From Septoria linicola (Eukaryota; Ascomycota; Dothideomycetes; Mycosphaerellales; Mycosphaerellaceae), in assembly GCA_024114885.1 (NCBI GenBank), contig CP099422.1, positions 558,001 through 622,000 on the forward strand: a stretch of 64,000 nt of DNA, read 5' to 3'. This document shows, piece by piece, positions 13,301-23,986 of this stretch. The position numbers and the translations under genes were made by a program. Position 1 is the first letter of the stretch; every line of letters starts with the position of its first letter. Under the pieces are notes generated by a model, which saw only the letters and a list, made by a program, of their open reading frames with translations, was not told the origin of the DNA and searched no databases.

Positions 13301-14314
13301 GTAGCGCTGGAGGATGTTGCGGAATCGCTGCTGTAACTCGGGCGGTGTCATCGGAGGGTCGGGCGCGGATCCATCGTCGTGCTCGGTCGAGGTGGCGGAG
13401 TCGAAGTTGCCGTTGATCGTAGTTGTAGCGCCTTCATCGGTCACCTTTTGTCGTCCTTCGGCCTTGGCTTGCTTTGATCCCAAGATGTCCCAGGCGAAAG
13501 TCTTGACGAAAAGCACGACCAATGGCAGATTGACATGTTCGCGATCGTGACTGAGCATGTCCTTGAGCACCTCCAGTGGGAATGGCTCTGGGTCTGCTAC
13601 ATCCGGCTGCGTGCCATTCAGCTTTGGCTTTGTACCAGCCTCTGCGCCCTTGCCAACCTTTCCTGCCTCTGCTGGCTGTGCGATGTCCTCCAGACTCTTC
13701 AGAACTCCAACTAGCCACAGCTCCGTGGCGATGCGCAGCAGGGTCCTCTGGCGCAGTATCCGATCTTTCTCCTCTCGCTCTCGTACTTCCGCGGCAAGCG
13801 CCTTCAGCTGCGCTCTGTCCGGCGTGGCCAGCCCACGGCCCACATACCATCCCAGATAGGAAGTGAACTCGTCCGGGCCAAATCGCTGGTGCAAAGCACT
13901 GACAATCTCCACTCCTGCAGCGATGTCAGCGGCTACTTTTAGCTTCGTGAGCCCCTCGTAGCATGCTGAAATGATTTCGGTCAGGTATTTGTGCAGGGAC
14001 AAGGTTCGAGTTTCCTGAAGGAAAGTGGCCGTGTTGGCGGCGGTCATGGCAGTTCGGAGTCGCTTGATAAATGCCGTGTTCTTCTTCATGTTGGAGTCCA
14101 GCGAGCCCTGGACGTCGAACACATCTGTATGCCAGCAGTCAACACGCTGTCCACTTTCCAAACTCTGATACGGCGTGTCTGTACCTCGATCTCCATTCCA
14201 CGCTCGTACATTCTGTTCTCGCAAATCGCCTTGGCCGCGTTAGCCAACAATCACCTCACCGCTCTGGAGACCGGGTCCTCTCATACGCTTTCTTCGCCGC
14301 TCCATGGCGGCCAT
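10343..14314 (-). CDS. UPF2: Nonsense-mediated mRNA decay factor UPF2/NMD2
   Basis: Four exons joined by eye: 14314-14260, 14217-14185, 14124-11003 and 10951-10343, giving about 1,272 aa. The start is one of two in-frame ATGs at 14314 and 14305, followed by RRRKR. The first intron (14259-14218) is only 42 bp, so the first exon is the least certain part. The N-terminal block DSNMKKNTAFIKRLR is the conserved entry to the first MIF4G domain (~residues 40-260). A second MIF4G lies at ~450-630 and the third, UPF3-binding one at ~640-870. Then follows an Asp/Glu-rich stretch (~930-1010) and the C-terminal UPF1-binding region with RIKNLVLNYDM. UPF2 bridges UPF1 and UPF3 on cytoplasmic mRNPs to trigger decay of transcripts with premature stops. 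Intron 11002-10952 is 51 bp, in frame and stop-free, so an unspliced reading adds 17 residues without breaking the protein. Confidence 0.93.
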
Positions 14315-16964
14315 GTTTCTGCTCGGCGCGCGTGTCGGCGCCGGTGGTGGGTGGGAGGGGTGCGGGTGCGGCTCTTTCAGCGATCCGGCATTGGAGCGGT
14401 GGGCACTGACAAGCTCGAGACACCACGAGCCTGCATTTGCGCAGTCGCTGGGAGGGAGGAGCGTACGTAGCTGGTCGGCGTGAATGCGTGTTGTCGTTGT
14501 TGTCGCAGGCAGGAACGAGGTGGATATGCACTTGGTCGAATTGTCTCAGTGACATAAGTTGAGCAAGTGAACCGGGCCGTCATGTGGGGCATTCCATTTC
14601 GTAGGGCTGAACAAGGGAGCACATCAATACACCTCGCCTTCTTCTCCTTCGCTTCTCCCGCATACTGTCATCACGAGAACGCGCTTCTCGGAACTACTGA
14701 CCTACTCATCAATGGTATCAAGGGTATGCATCTACAAACGCCATTCACTAGCAATTTGACTTGCCGAGGAGACGCCAAATCGCTCTCACGAGACTGTGGG
14801 TGCACGCTCTTTCCGTCGACACTGCCATATGCAGCTGTGTGCCAGTACATGCTGTTAGGGGAGTGAACATCGATGAGCTCTGCGCATGAGCGGAAGGTGT
14901 TGGGCGTTGAATGTAGTCCCACCTGATCAAACTAGAGAGCGGCCACCAGCTGAATCGCATCTGTATCCCACTCGATGTCGACCGGTGACTATCTCAGTCT
15001 CGCGCTGGTAAGCCGACCAAGATAGGACAATAGCTTCGCTTCTAACGACATTTGTTGACCAGGGGCGTGGAACATGCTACACACCCTACAATGCGATGTT
15101 CCAAGATGCCAAGGTGCAACATAGGCATGTTCCCGATGTTCCCGTCTTGGCTAAGCATTTGTACCACACACAAGCTGTCGCTACAAGCCTCATTCCAGTG
15201 AGTGGTGCAGTAAGCGCAATTCGGAGGGTGCGAATGCGATTGCCCCGGTCAGCGCTCGACACTTTCAGTTACTTGCAATACATCTGGCCCAAACGCTTTA
15301 GTATGTGACGAAGTACGGAAGTGACGACTGACCACAGCATTAGATAAGATGGCGTCAGCCACGATCAACGGTCGATGCACTGCCTCCCGATTTCAGTTCC
15401 AGCTGAGGTCGCTCCTTCTGATATTGTCCGATGTAGTCTCGCAACCTTCACGTTTACAGTTACTTCCCCGACCTGCGGACTCCACACGCCATCCACCGCC
15501 CTGGATCTGCTCGCCGCTCAACATGCAGCCGCCCTACTGCAAATGATGTCCCGTCCGGCTGGGGTTGTGGCAAGATTGTCGATAATTTTGCTGGTGTGCA
15601 AGGGACATTCTTTCGCCTCCTAGGCCGGCAACCGCGTACCCCTGTTGCTTACGCAAAGGCCGGGCTAGGCAATATGCACCAGACTATTCATCCGATGGCA
15701 AGATACCGACAGCATAGAGTGCCAGGTTGGAGTCCTGCAGCTGGAAAAGGTTGGGCCGCGGAGTGGCTCGAGAAAGGTGCTGGCGATGTGGAACGACAAT
15801 GGGTGTGGATCACAGATGGGCGCAAAAGCGTGCCGGAGTGCATCATGAAGGAGGGCGGAATTATTACTGTTGCTATAGCAGGCGACCAAGGCCGCTGGAC
15901 GTTCTCTACCAGGCAGGGTCTGAGCCGTGCACTTTGTCCAGAGGATATCTTGACGTGGCTAGAGAGGGAGCAGAGCCACATCGACTGAATAACGGTCGTC
16001 ACTTTGCAAGACAGGCTCGATGAAACTCTTCAATGATGAGTCGGGACAGAACCAGATACGGAAACGCAGGCCTGATGTCAGCGGTCTCAGGCTTTCGAGA
16101 GATCAAAGAAGAATGAGGGCAAGCTCAGCATCGTGAAAAGCGCCTGCATCACCATCTGGTGCTGCCTTCTTCAAGTCGCGCATGGCGTCTAGAACTTCCC
16201 GCGTTGCCTAGTCGATCATCGTGATTCGTGATGACATCCGTCGCTACTGCCGTGTGTCGCGATACTTTGTCTTATGCCAGCTGAGCATATCGCAGTCCTC
16301 GCGCGACATGGAAGTGTTTGGAGAGAGGCAAAGCGGCATAGATTTCCTGATGCGTGGATTCAGATCGATCAACCACTAACCTCCCGCTTCTTCAGTAAGA
16401 AGACATACCAACAGAAATTTGCGGAAGTAGAAATGCACTCACATATGCGATTGTATATCTGCTAATCGGAGTCTGGCAGGGCTATATTGTTTCTTAGTCA
16501 GCCAAGATGTCATGGGATGGTGACTTTGGACGCGTCTGCCACGTCTGCCACTCCACTCTGTATCAACCTCAGAAACGAGCATCGACCAACGAACCACTGG
16601 CAATAGATTGAAGAGTCACAGAGATCACGCACAGCACAAGACCTAGGTCACCCAACGAGCATCATCGTCCCGGCTCCACGATCCGGGTGCAGTCTTGAAG
16701 AGTGCCAGGATGTTCCCCAGGTCTGCTTGCTTGCCCTTACATTCTGACATCACTATCAGGCCTTTCTGTTTTGATGGAGTGACATCCGCACAATCCCGCA
16801 CAGCAACAAAGCCCGAGAACTGCCCGAATGGAAGCTGTGGACCTGCTCAGTTCATTCGGTTGGACGATGATGCCAATGCGAGTTCCACTGCAGTAGGCGA
16901 TCGTCTTTCCTTTCTCTCATCTCTCTTCCTGTTCTGATCCTATCACATCTCTTTCTGTATCGCG
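14315..16964. other. Long intergenic region with a tentative gene
   Basis: 2.65 kb between the divergent starts of UPF2 and ACH1. Only the stretch 14975-15988 shows coding-like segments (listed separately). 16000-16960 shows no convincing exon. The 100 bp before 16965 are CT-rich (CTTTCCTTTCTCTCATCTCTCT) and should be the ACH1 leader. Confidence 0.45.
14975..15988 (+). CDS. Tentative spliced hypothetical gene or relic
   Basis: ATG at 14975 opens an 11-codon exon that ends at a good donor (GTAAGC). Intron 15008-15062 has a CTAAC branch and an ACCAG acceptor, and the next exon continues in frame (GRGTCYTPYNAMFQDAKVQ) to a stop at 15308. A coding-like segment of ~130 codons follows in 15596-15988 (DVERQWVWITDGRKS; ends EREQSHID-stop). 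A third, 15375-15620, lies between them in a different frame. I could not join all three with confident splice sites, so this is either a gene with unresolved introns or a decayed one. No domain is recognised. Confidence 0.22.
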
Positions 16965-18659
16965 ATGGCGGCTTCTGCACTTCTCAAAAGTCGGGTGCGG
17001 CGGCCCTCGTACCTCAATAAACTGGCAAAGGCAGAAGATCTTATTGACCTGTTCCCGCATAATTCCTATGTTGGCTGGTCGGGGTTCACTGGTGTTGGGT
17101 ATCCCAAAAAGGTCAGGCAGGCGAGTCCAGCAGTGCAAGATCCTCCCAGTTGACAATTGACAAAAGGTTCCGACTGCCTTGGCCGAACACGTCGAAAAGA
17201 ACAGCTTGCAAGGCAAGCTCAAGTACAACCTGTTTGTCGGTGCTTCGAGCGGAGCAGAGACGGAGAACAGATGGGCGCGTAACAACATGATTGAGAGGAG
17301 ATCGCCGCATCAAGTTGGCAAGGAGATTGCGAAGGGGATCAACAATGGCAACATCCAATTTTTCGACGTGAGATCAGTGGCAGCTCCAGGACACGTCAAT
17401 CACAGTACTGACCTTGCACGTTCTAGAAACACTTGTCCATGTTCCCCGTCGATTTGATGTATGGCTATTACACGAAACATAAGGAGAACAATCGGCTAGA
17501 TGTGGCGATTGTCGAAGCGTCAGCCATTACCGAGGACGGCGGCATCATCCCCGGAGCGTCGGTGGGAGCTTCGCCAGAAATCATCCAGATGGCAGACAAG
17601 ATCATCATCGAAGTGAACACCGCCTCGCCGAACCTCGAAGGACTACACGATATCACAATGACCGATCTGCCTCCTCGAAGAAAGCCGTACCTTGTCATGT
17701 CTCCAGAAGATCGTATCGGTACACCTCATATTCCGGTGGATCCGGAGCGTGTCGTGGCTATCGTCGAATCGGACTACGCGGACCAGACACAGCCAAACGC
17801 CCCAGAAGATGACAACTCAAAAGCCATTGCAAGCAACCTTATCGAGTTTCTGAAGCACGAGGTCTCTCACGGAAGACTCCCGCAGAACCTCTTACCGATT
17901 CAGTCTGGTATTGGCAACATCGCCAATGCGGTGGTTGGAGGTCTGGCCAGTGGAGGTGCAGATTTCAAGAACTTGAAGGTGTGGACAGAAGTGTTGCAGG
18001 ACTCCTTCCTAGACCTCTTCGATTCCGGGAATCTCGACTTTGCGACAGCCACTTCGATTCGCTTCTCACCGGATGGATTCCATCGCTTTTTCGACAGATA
18101 TAAGGACTATGCTCCGAAGCTGTTGCTCCGAAGTCAGCAGGTTTCTAACTCGCCGGAGATCATTCGGAGGTTGGGAGTCATTGGCATGAACACGCCAGTA
18201 GAGGTCGACATCTATGCTCATGCCAACTCTACATGTGTGATGGGGTCGCGCATGTTGAATGGTCTGGGCGGCAGTGCTGATTTCTTGCGATCATCCAAGT
18301 ACTCTATTATGCATACGCCTTCTACAAGACCATCGAAGACTGACCCGACTGGTGTCTCATGCATCGTGCCGATGTGTACGCATGTGGATCAGACGGAGCA
18401 CGATCTGGATGTGGTGGTTACCGAGCAAGGTCTCGCAGATGTGCGCGGCATGTCTCCGAAGGAGCGTGCACGGGTGATAATCAAGAATTGCGCCCATCCC
18501 GACTATCAGCCGATACTGGAAGATTATTTCCAGAAAGCAGAATGGGAGTGCACGAGAAAAGGCTGGGGCCACGAACCGCATTTATTATGGAATGCGTTCG
18601 ATATGCATAAGCATTTAAACGATCACGGGACCATGAAGCTGCCGAAATGGAAGGACTGA
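16965..18659 (+). CDS. ACH1: Acetyl-CoA hydrolase / CoA-transferase
   Basis: Three exons: 16965-17111, 17167-17367 and 17427-18659. The introns of 55 and 59 bp keep frame and give 526 aa, close to the size expected for fungal Ach1. The sequence matches the family throughout: the N-terminal block SYVGWSGFTGVGYPKKV, the EDGGIIPGASVGASPE stretch, QSGIGNIANAVVGGL, and the C-terminal DVVVTEQGLADVRG. The glutamate in VVTEQG and the Gly-rich GLGGSADF loop are typical of the CoA-transferase fold. Family members move CoA between succinyl-CoA or propionyl-CoA and acetate in mitochondria, detoxifying short acyl-CoAs and supporting growth on acetate. The N-terminus (AASALLKSRVRRPSYLNKL) is basic and Ser-rich and could act as a mitochondrial presequence. 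Confidence 0.95.
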
Positions 18660-19083
18660 AATCGATGCATAGTGACACTTGCAGATTACTGTCCAGCATG
18701 GACCAGCCTGGGTCAAGTCGCAAGCACGGCACTTACATAAGGAACAAGGTGGTCCCAGGTTAGCAGGAAATCACTGGACTGCTCGCCGTTAGTCATTCGT
18801 GTAGTGCGACACCTATGATTCCAGAACTGAGATGCGCCGTTCACACAGCGTTTCAGCTACAGGGCGAAGATGCTCGAATCAATATGAGCGAGCAGGGGCA
18901 CTTGCGTCGTGAATGCGCGGAACCAGTACTTCCATGGAACACACTTCCGCGGAATACGACATTGTGTCAGATACAGAGCATCTATCAATCCATCGATCGA
19001 GACTGCTAGCCTCGTGCGTCAAGCTACAACAGAAAACTATCGTAGTTCCACTCCTGCCCGCGGGGCACATCACCATTCTCCTC
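18660..19083. other. Convergent intergenic spacer
   Basis: Spacer between the 3' ends of ACH1 (+) and the glutathione S-transferase gene (-). No gene is seen. Confidence 0.5.
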
Positions 19084-19902
19084 TCACTTCATCTCGCTCC
19101 AAGGCTTCAGAGCGTCGACAATTCTGCCCCACAAGCCTCCATGCCACGACCTCACATCCTGCCAGTCTGCTTCTGGCATACTGGCCTCAAACATCTTCAG
19201 CCAAGATCCCACGATGAAGTCTGCATATACAGGGTCTTTTCCGTCCAAGAAAGGCCCCACTTCCTGCCGACCCCTCTGCTTTTGTGCCTCCTCGGTTCCC
19301 TTTGGCAGCCAAAAATAGTCGGTCGTGCCACCAGTGTGCCGGTATGACTTTGCCAGCTCACCGAGTGCTGCTTCGAAGGACCCTATCATAGCCTTTCGCT
19401 GCTCCTCGCCAAAGTTCATGTCGACAGCCATAGTGGTGGCCCGCTTGGCAAATATAGCTGTCACTTCATCCTGTACGCTCGGATCAAAAGGCATCCGACT
19501 GCAGAGGATGGCGAACTTGGTGAAGATGCCGTCAATGTGAGCATTGTGAGCTGCCGTGAGCCCAGTCGAGAGCGGGCGGAATAGATTCTTGCCGTCTGGT
19601 GACGGGTAGGTGTTGTCCAGGTACTGAGCGATCTCGAAAGTGTCACCAACGATCTTTCCAGTGCTGTGATCCTCGACGACTGGAAGCGTATGATACGGTG
19701 TGCCATCTGCGTGAGTACGGTTTGCTGGGACTCCAAGTTGCTCTCGCACAGCTGTGATGTCAGGCATCTGGACCCATCGTGTCTTGTATGGAATGCCTTT
19801 GTAGTTGAGCGCTAGGCGAGTCTTCCATGGATTTGCCGCAAAGGTTCTTGAGGGCAGTGCAGATGCAATGTCGTAAAATGTGAGAGCTGGTTCGGTCGAC
19901 AT
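19084..19902 (-). CDS. Glutathione S-transferase-like protein (beta-etherase/UstS type)
   Basis: A single exon of 272 aa is read from the ATG at 19902 (MSTEPALTFYDIASALP). The frame stays open 34 codons further upstream, but that part is low-complexity and likely 5' leader. Residues ~5-100 form the thioredoxin-like GST N-domain: PWKTRLALNYKGIPYKTRWV, a TLPVVED turn with the cis-proline, and GDTFEIAQYLDNTYP, where the Glu and neighbouring residues would hold the glutathione gamma-glutamyl group. Residues ~110-260 form the all-helical C-domain ending in DVRSWHGGLWGRIVDAL. The pattern is like fungal GSTs related to bacterial LigE/LigF beta-etherases. The likely role is cytosolic conjugation or reductive cleavage of electrophiles; the substrate is unknown. 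Confidence 0.8.
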   Translation of the reverse strand: MSTEPALTFYDIASALPSRTFAANPWKTRLALNYKGIPYKTRWVQMPDITAVREQLGVPANRTHADGTPYHTLPVVEDHSTGKIVGDTFEIAQYLDNTYPSPDGKNLFRPLSTGLTAAHNAHIDGIFTKFAILCSRMPFDPSVQDEVTAIFAKRATTMAVDMNFGEEQRKAMIGSFEAALGELAKSYRHTGGTTDYFWLPKGTEEAQKQRGRQEVGPFLDGKDPVYADFIVGSWLKMFEASMPEADWQDVRSWHGGLWGRIVDALKPWSEMK

Positions 19903-20275
19903 CTTCGTGGTGTTTGTGGTTGTGTTTGAGGTTGAGGGCGAGCTGAGGACTTTACATGCAGGGCCGCCTTGGCAAGCGCGTACGGACCCTGACATCGACA
20001 ACAACGCGTCTCGCAGAGTGACACAAACAACGCCGTCACTGGGAGGCCATCGGCGGCTGGATCATCGGTATGCATCGGAGCAGAGTTCACCGCGAGCTTG
20101 CTGGACCGCTCCTATGTCTGATTGAAGGTATCACCACTCTTCCGAGACCACGGGAACACACAGTCGAGCAGCCTGCTGCGTTGGGTTTCTGTGGTCTACA
20201 TATCTGACGCGACCAGCGCATCTCTACCTCGACAAACCTCTGCTGTATCACGCACGTCTCTTTCAAGACATTGCC
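19903..20275. other. Intergenic spacer
   Basis: Spacer between the GST start and the 3' end of the LPMO gene, both on the minus strand. It should contain the GST promoter and the LPMO 3' UTR. No gene is seen. Confidence 0.45.
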
Positions 20276-21310
20276 TCATGGCAGGTCCTCTACGCGTTGG
20301 AAAGTACGCCCTACAACTCGGCTAACCCCAAAGCCTGACCCAGGAGCTCGGCTGCCAGCATGACCTCTGCTACTTGCGCCTTCAGAAGTCTGGCCTGTGG
20401 TAGCTGCGGTCAAGCCAGAGTCTTCAGCTGCGCTTGCAGCTGACGATGTGTTGCTGCCTCCACTGGCTGCGATGTTGCTGGAGGCACCACCGCCCCAGAC
20501 AGCAGGCCCGGGCATCACGTACTCGGCTGCACATCCAGTCAGAACCTATCGAATCGATATCACGTTCATCGCTGACTCACCGGCACCATTGGGCGCCCAT
20601 TTGTTGAAGGCAATGCCTGGATCCTCGGCACTGTAGAGACCAGGGATCTTGACAAGTGGACCGGGAGTTCCGTTGCCCCCTCCAGTAACGCGAAGCTGAG
20701 CGCATTCCATGTAGAATTGCGCTTTTCCAACATGAGCCTCGTGGATTGCGATATGCTCTGGCTAAAGGGGCAGCACAACTAGCTATCAAGACGTGGTAGG
20801 TGGAATCTGACGAGCGATACTTACACGGACAAGGTAATCGCCATCTGGAATTTCTGGATTGATCGTGAACTCGATTCTGTCCTTCTGCCAAGTACCCCAA
20901 TTGGTGTCCTCGCTTGCAGAGCCGGAGACTCCGTTCTCATAGGCCTTGAACCAATCTCCGGTGCCATCGTAGCTCGCGACATCTCCTGGTGCTTTAGACA
21001 TGTAGACAAAGGCTGGACCTGGATGCTCGATAAATTCGTTGTACCAGAGCTTGAAGCCAATCTTGTCGCCAGCTTTGACCTCATAAGTCTCGGCAGTGGC
21101 GCGCTGAGCGCCTTGGTTACAGATGAGGTTGGAAGAGTTGATTACATCCTGGGTGAACGAAGGCATGTACGTGTTGGTGTTCTTGCGGATATACGTGTAG
21201 TCAGTGCCAACGGGTTGATCGTTGACGATGAGCTGGGAGAAGATGTAGTGTCCGTGGGCAAACGGCGCTGCCAGCAGCGCGGTGGCGAGGGCGAGAGTCT
21301 TGTGTGCCAT
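20276..21310 (-). CDS. AA9 lytic polysaccharide monooxygenase (secreted)
   Basis: Three exons: 21310-20825, 20761-20581 and 20526-20276. Introns of 63 and 54 bp have GTAAGT and GTGAGT donors. The product is about 305 aa. A signal peptide of 20 residues ends AHG, leaving His as residue 1 of the mature enzyme, the first ligand of the copper histidine brace. The second His is in NEFIEHPGPAFVYMS, and the axial Tyr in QFYMECAQL. Cys at ICNQGAQ and YMECAQ can form the usual disulfide. AA9 enzymes oxidatively cleave cellulose or related beta-glucans outside the cell. After residue ~235 the catalytic fold passes into a Ser/Gly/Ala-rich tail. No cellulose-binding module is visible, and the last ~20 residues look non-conserved, so the true 3' end could be slightly different. 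Confidence 0.9.
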
Positions 21311-21868
21311 GATGAGCGCTAAGAGCAGGAATGAGTGGATGAGTTGGATGGAGCGAGAGTAGCTTGACCAGATGAAACCACAGCGAGATAGCTACGTATA
21401 GATATAGCCTCGAACATAGAGCTCTCCGGAACATGAGATGCCACGGGACACATCTCGTCTAGATGGTTTGACTTGGCGTATTAGCTTAAGTGTCCATCCT
21501 GCACTTGGAGCGATATACTTGAAGCTCGCTTAAGACAATAGGCTGAGAAAGGGAGGTCTAGTACACGGTCGTGAGGCATCGGCGACGCCGGTGAAAGCGG
21601 GCGTGAGATTTGCAAAGCATGATGGGATGCTGACCAACGGCAGACTTGTTTTGCTGCGAACAGCTCATCTAGTAACGAAGGAGCACGGGTAACGGAAATG
21701 ATTGCGAGACTTCTGTCATTCTCACATTACGTACTTTTGTCATGCATCGCAGGTTCTCGGCGACATGGTCTCCGAGCCCTCCGCGATGCATGAGATGCAA
21801 AAAGGGAAAAAGACAAAAGACACAGCATGCACCGGGCAGTACTGGATGTTCACGGTATGCACTGGGCA
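21311..21868. other. Intergenic spacer, LPMO promoter side
   Basis: Upstream region of the LPMO gene and downstream region of the first orphan-island gene. A short repeated phrase occurs just past the island stop: ACTGGATGTTC at 21841 and again at 21871, with a similar GCACTGGGCATTACTGG. No gene is seen. Confidence 0.4.
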
Positions 21869-22887
21869 TTACTGGATGTTCTCTTTGATGACCTCGACAA
21901 CTTGGCGGTTCTTGCCAAGAGGGGCGTTCTCGTCTTTGACTATTCTCTTGAAAGTCGACTTGAACATCTGGTCTGGTCGCGGCGTCGCGTTTGGGTCTTG
22001 TGGCACGGCCGTAGGCTGATATGCCTTGACCTGTTCTTCCTTGGTCTTTGCTTCGTTCTTGGCCCACGAAGTCCACGCGGCCGCCTTGTTCTCAGAGGTC
22101 TTCTACTTCACCAAGTCAGTCCACATCGAGGTCTTGCGCAAAAGGAACAACGACTTACTGATGACTGTTCAGAGTTGAGGCCCGCAAATGAGTTGCCTCC
22201 ACCCTGCTTCTTGTCCTTCTCCTCCTGGTTCTTCTTGTTGTTCTTCTCCTCTTGATTCTGCTTGTTCGCCTCGGCGTTCATCTGGCCATACATGGCCATC
22301 ATCCAAATGTTCATATGCTGCTGCTGCAACTGTTCAGAGGAGGGGTGCTTGTACCCATCCGGGATGTTCTCTGGCCGAAGTGTAGGCGTGTTCTTGTCCT
22401 CGTTCTTGTTCTCTTCGGCCTTCTTCTCCTCCTCCGTGTTCTTGTCAGTCTGCTTCTCCTTCTCCTTCTCCGGAGGTGGTGCCAATCTCGGCAAGAAGGC
22501 CTTGAGTTCAAGCGGGCGCAAAAGAAGAGCCGCGCGGTTCTTTGGCAGCTTCTTGGGCCACACAAAGTCGTTGTCAAGGCCGAGGTCCGTGAAGTTCACG
22601 CCGTAAAGGCTCCATCTGAAAGTGTTCTTCTGGAGTTCATCGACGGTCAGTTTGTCAAAGTTACCGCCAAGTACCTGGCGGCATGCGGGTCGCACAACGT
22701 TCTCCCAGAAGAGCAGAATGTTCTTGTGTCGCTTGAGGCATCTCGTGCCAAAGCGACACTTCGACAGCGTGTCGACACAGTCAGCCCAACTGCAGGTAGT
22801 GTTCTCCTTACGGCATGGGCCACACCCGCCGAGTTTGTGGTCACAAGGGTCCCCACGAGCGTAGCACCGAGCGCAAGGGAACGACAT
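21869..22887 (-). CDS. Orphan-island protein A: Zn2Cys6-like Cys motif, Glu/Lys/Asn-rich
   Basis: Exons 22887-22159 and 22102-21869, with a 56 bp intron (GTAAGT..GTAG), give 320 aa. Residues 5-32 show C-x2-C-x6-C-x6-C-x2-C-x6-C (CARC..CGPC), the spacing of a fungal binuclear zinc cluster. The basic loop of Gal4-type domains is weak, and further Cys pairs (CRFGTRC) follow. Residues ~60-120 may be folded (FRWSLYGVNFTDLG). Residues ~140-240 are a charged Glu/Lys/Gln/Asn low-complexity tract. The ATG lies 15 bp after the TAG that ends protein B, in the same frame, so A may be the C-terminal part of a single A+B gene interrupted by one stop. Sense-strand GAAC is strongly over-represented. No known family is recognised; DNA or RNA binding is only a guess. 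Confidence 0.6.
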
Positions 22888-22902
22888 GCCGTGTTGTTCA
22901 AA

Positions 22903-23986
22903 CTATTCTTTCGCCTGCTCCGGGGTGAATTTGGGGTCGAAAGAGTGCCAGTCACCTGCGCCGAGGTATTCATAGCCGTTCGAGTCAAGTTCTAAAAAGC
23001 GGACCTTGCTCATTGGCACATCGGCCAGCGGCTTGACCTCGCCAGAGCGGCGCTGGAGTTCTGAGCTGTTGCACCAGTTAGCAGGAGTCTTCAGATGAGT
23101 TCTGGAGCGTAAACTTGCCGTTGCTTGCCGTACGTTGCGGACAAGTTCTTCTCACGCTCGCTCCCAGCAATTCCGCCGGCAGCAGCTGGCTTTTGTTCTT
23201 GCGAGTTGTTCTTCTTCGCATCCTTGAGGGTGATGGTGTCAAAACGCTTTCGCATGTTCACAAAGTAGTCATCCTGCGCGTTCTTCTCCTCCTCCTCCTC
23301 ATCATCATCATCGTCATCATCATCCTCAGAACTTGAGTCCTGGTTCTCGTCAATCGACGGTTGGGGCACGTTCTGTGAACCCGTGTTCTGGGCCATCATC
23401 TGGTGACCCGTGTTCTGTGCCGGCATGCCCGTGTTCTGCATTTGCATTTGCATTGGCATCTGCATTTGCATATTTGCGTTCTGTATAGGCATCATCACTC
23501 CCATGTTTAGTATTATTGGCATGCCCATATTCATCATGGCCATGTTTGGCATCATGCCCATGCCCATACCCATGTTCGGCATAGCGACCATGTATGGGTT
23601 GTAGCCATACATGGGCGGCAGCTGACCAGTGGGCATGGCCATTGTAACCATTGGGTTTATGTAGCTGTGAGTTGTATCAGTGGGAGAAAATTCTGCTTGC
23701 GGAATCGAGGACACGTACTTCTGAGCCAGGACCACTGCCACTTGACTGCCAGTCGTGGCTTGAAGGTTCTGAGTGGTCTGCTGAAAGTTCTGGTTTGGCA
23801 CTAGGCCGCCGGTGTTCTGGCCAATGTGGCTGTTCTGGAGAGTTTGCTCCGAAGAGGCTTTCTTCTTCCTCTTGCCGTCTTTCTTCGAGTCTTTCGCCAT
23901 CTGCGGTGATCCAACTGTCAGCATATTGTCGTAAAGCACTTCAAAAGGGCGCTCAAGGGAGCGGTTCGATGAACGGCGATACTCAC
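22903..23986 (-). CDS. Orphan-island protein B: Met/Asn/Gln-rich with acidic tract
   Basis: A non-coding leader intron 23986-23901 (86 bp, GTGAGT..CTGAC..GCAG) ends directly at the ATG at 23900. Coding exons are 23900-23719, 23664-23115 and 23052-22903, giving 293 aa. The N-terminus is Lys-rich (KKDGKRKKK). The middle is a Met/Pro/Asn low-complexity region (GMGMGMMPNM, then MQMQMPMQMQMQ) with repeated QNTG. An acidic run of Asp then Glu follows, then a charged C-terminus ending DPKFTPEQAKE-TAG. Intron 23718-23665 is 54 bp, in frame and stop-free. The TAG (22905-22903) is in frame with protein A downstream. It could be one CpA-to-TpA transition from CAG (Gln), so B+A may have been one protein of ~619 aa. 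No known domain. Confidence 0.58.

Noticed and set aside
14319..14349. GC-rich GGTGGTGGGTGGGAGGGG run as a G-quadruplex near the UPF2 start
   Set aside because: The G-runs are mostly two to four bases and irregular; too weak to report as a feature without a test.
22252..22995. 247-codon plus-strand frame rich in Leu/Val
   Set aside because: It is antisense to protein A; the Leu-rich runs are the complement of GAG/AAG/CAG codons, and A has supported splice sites and stops.
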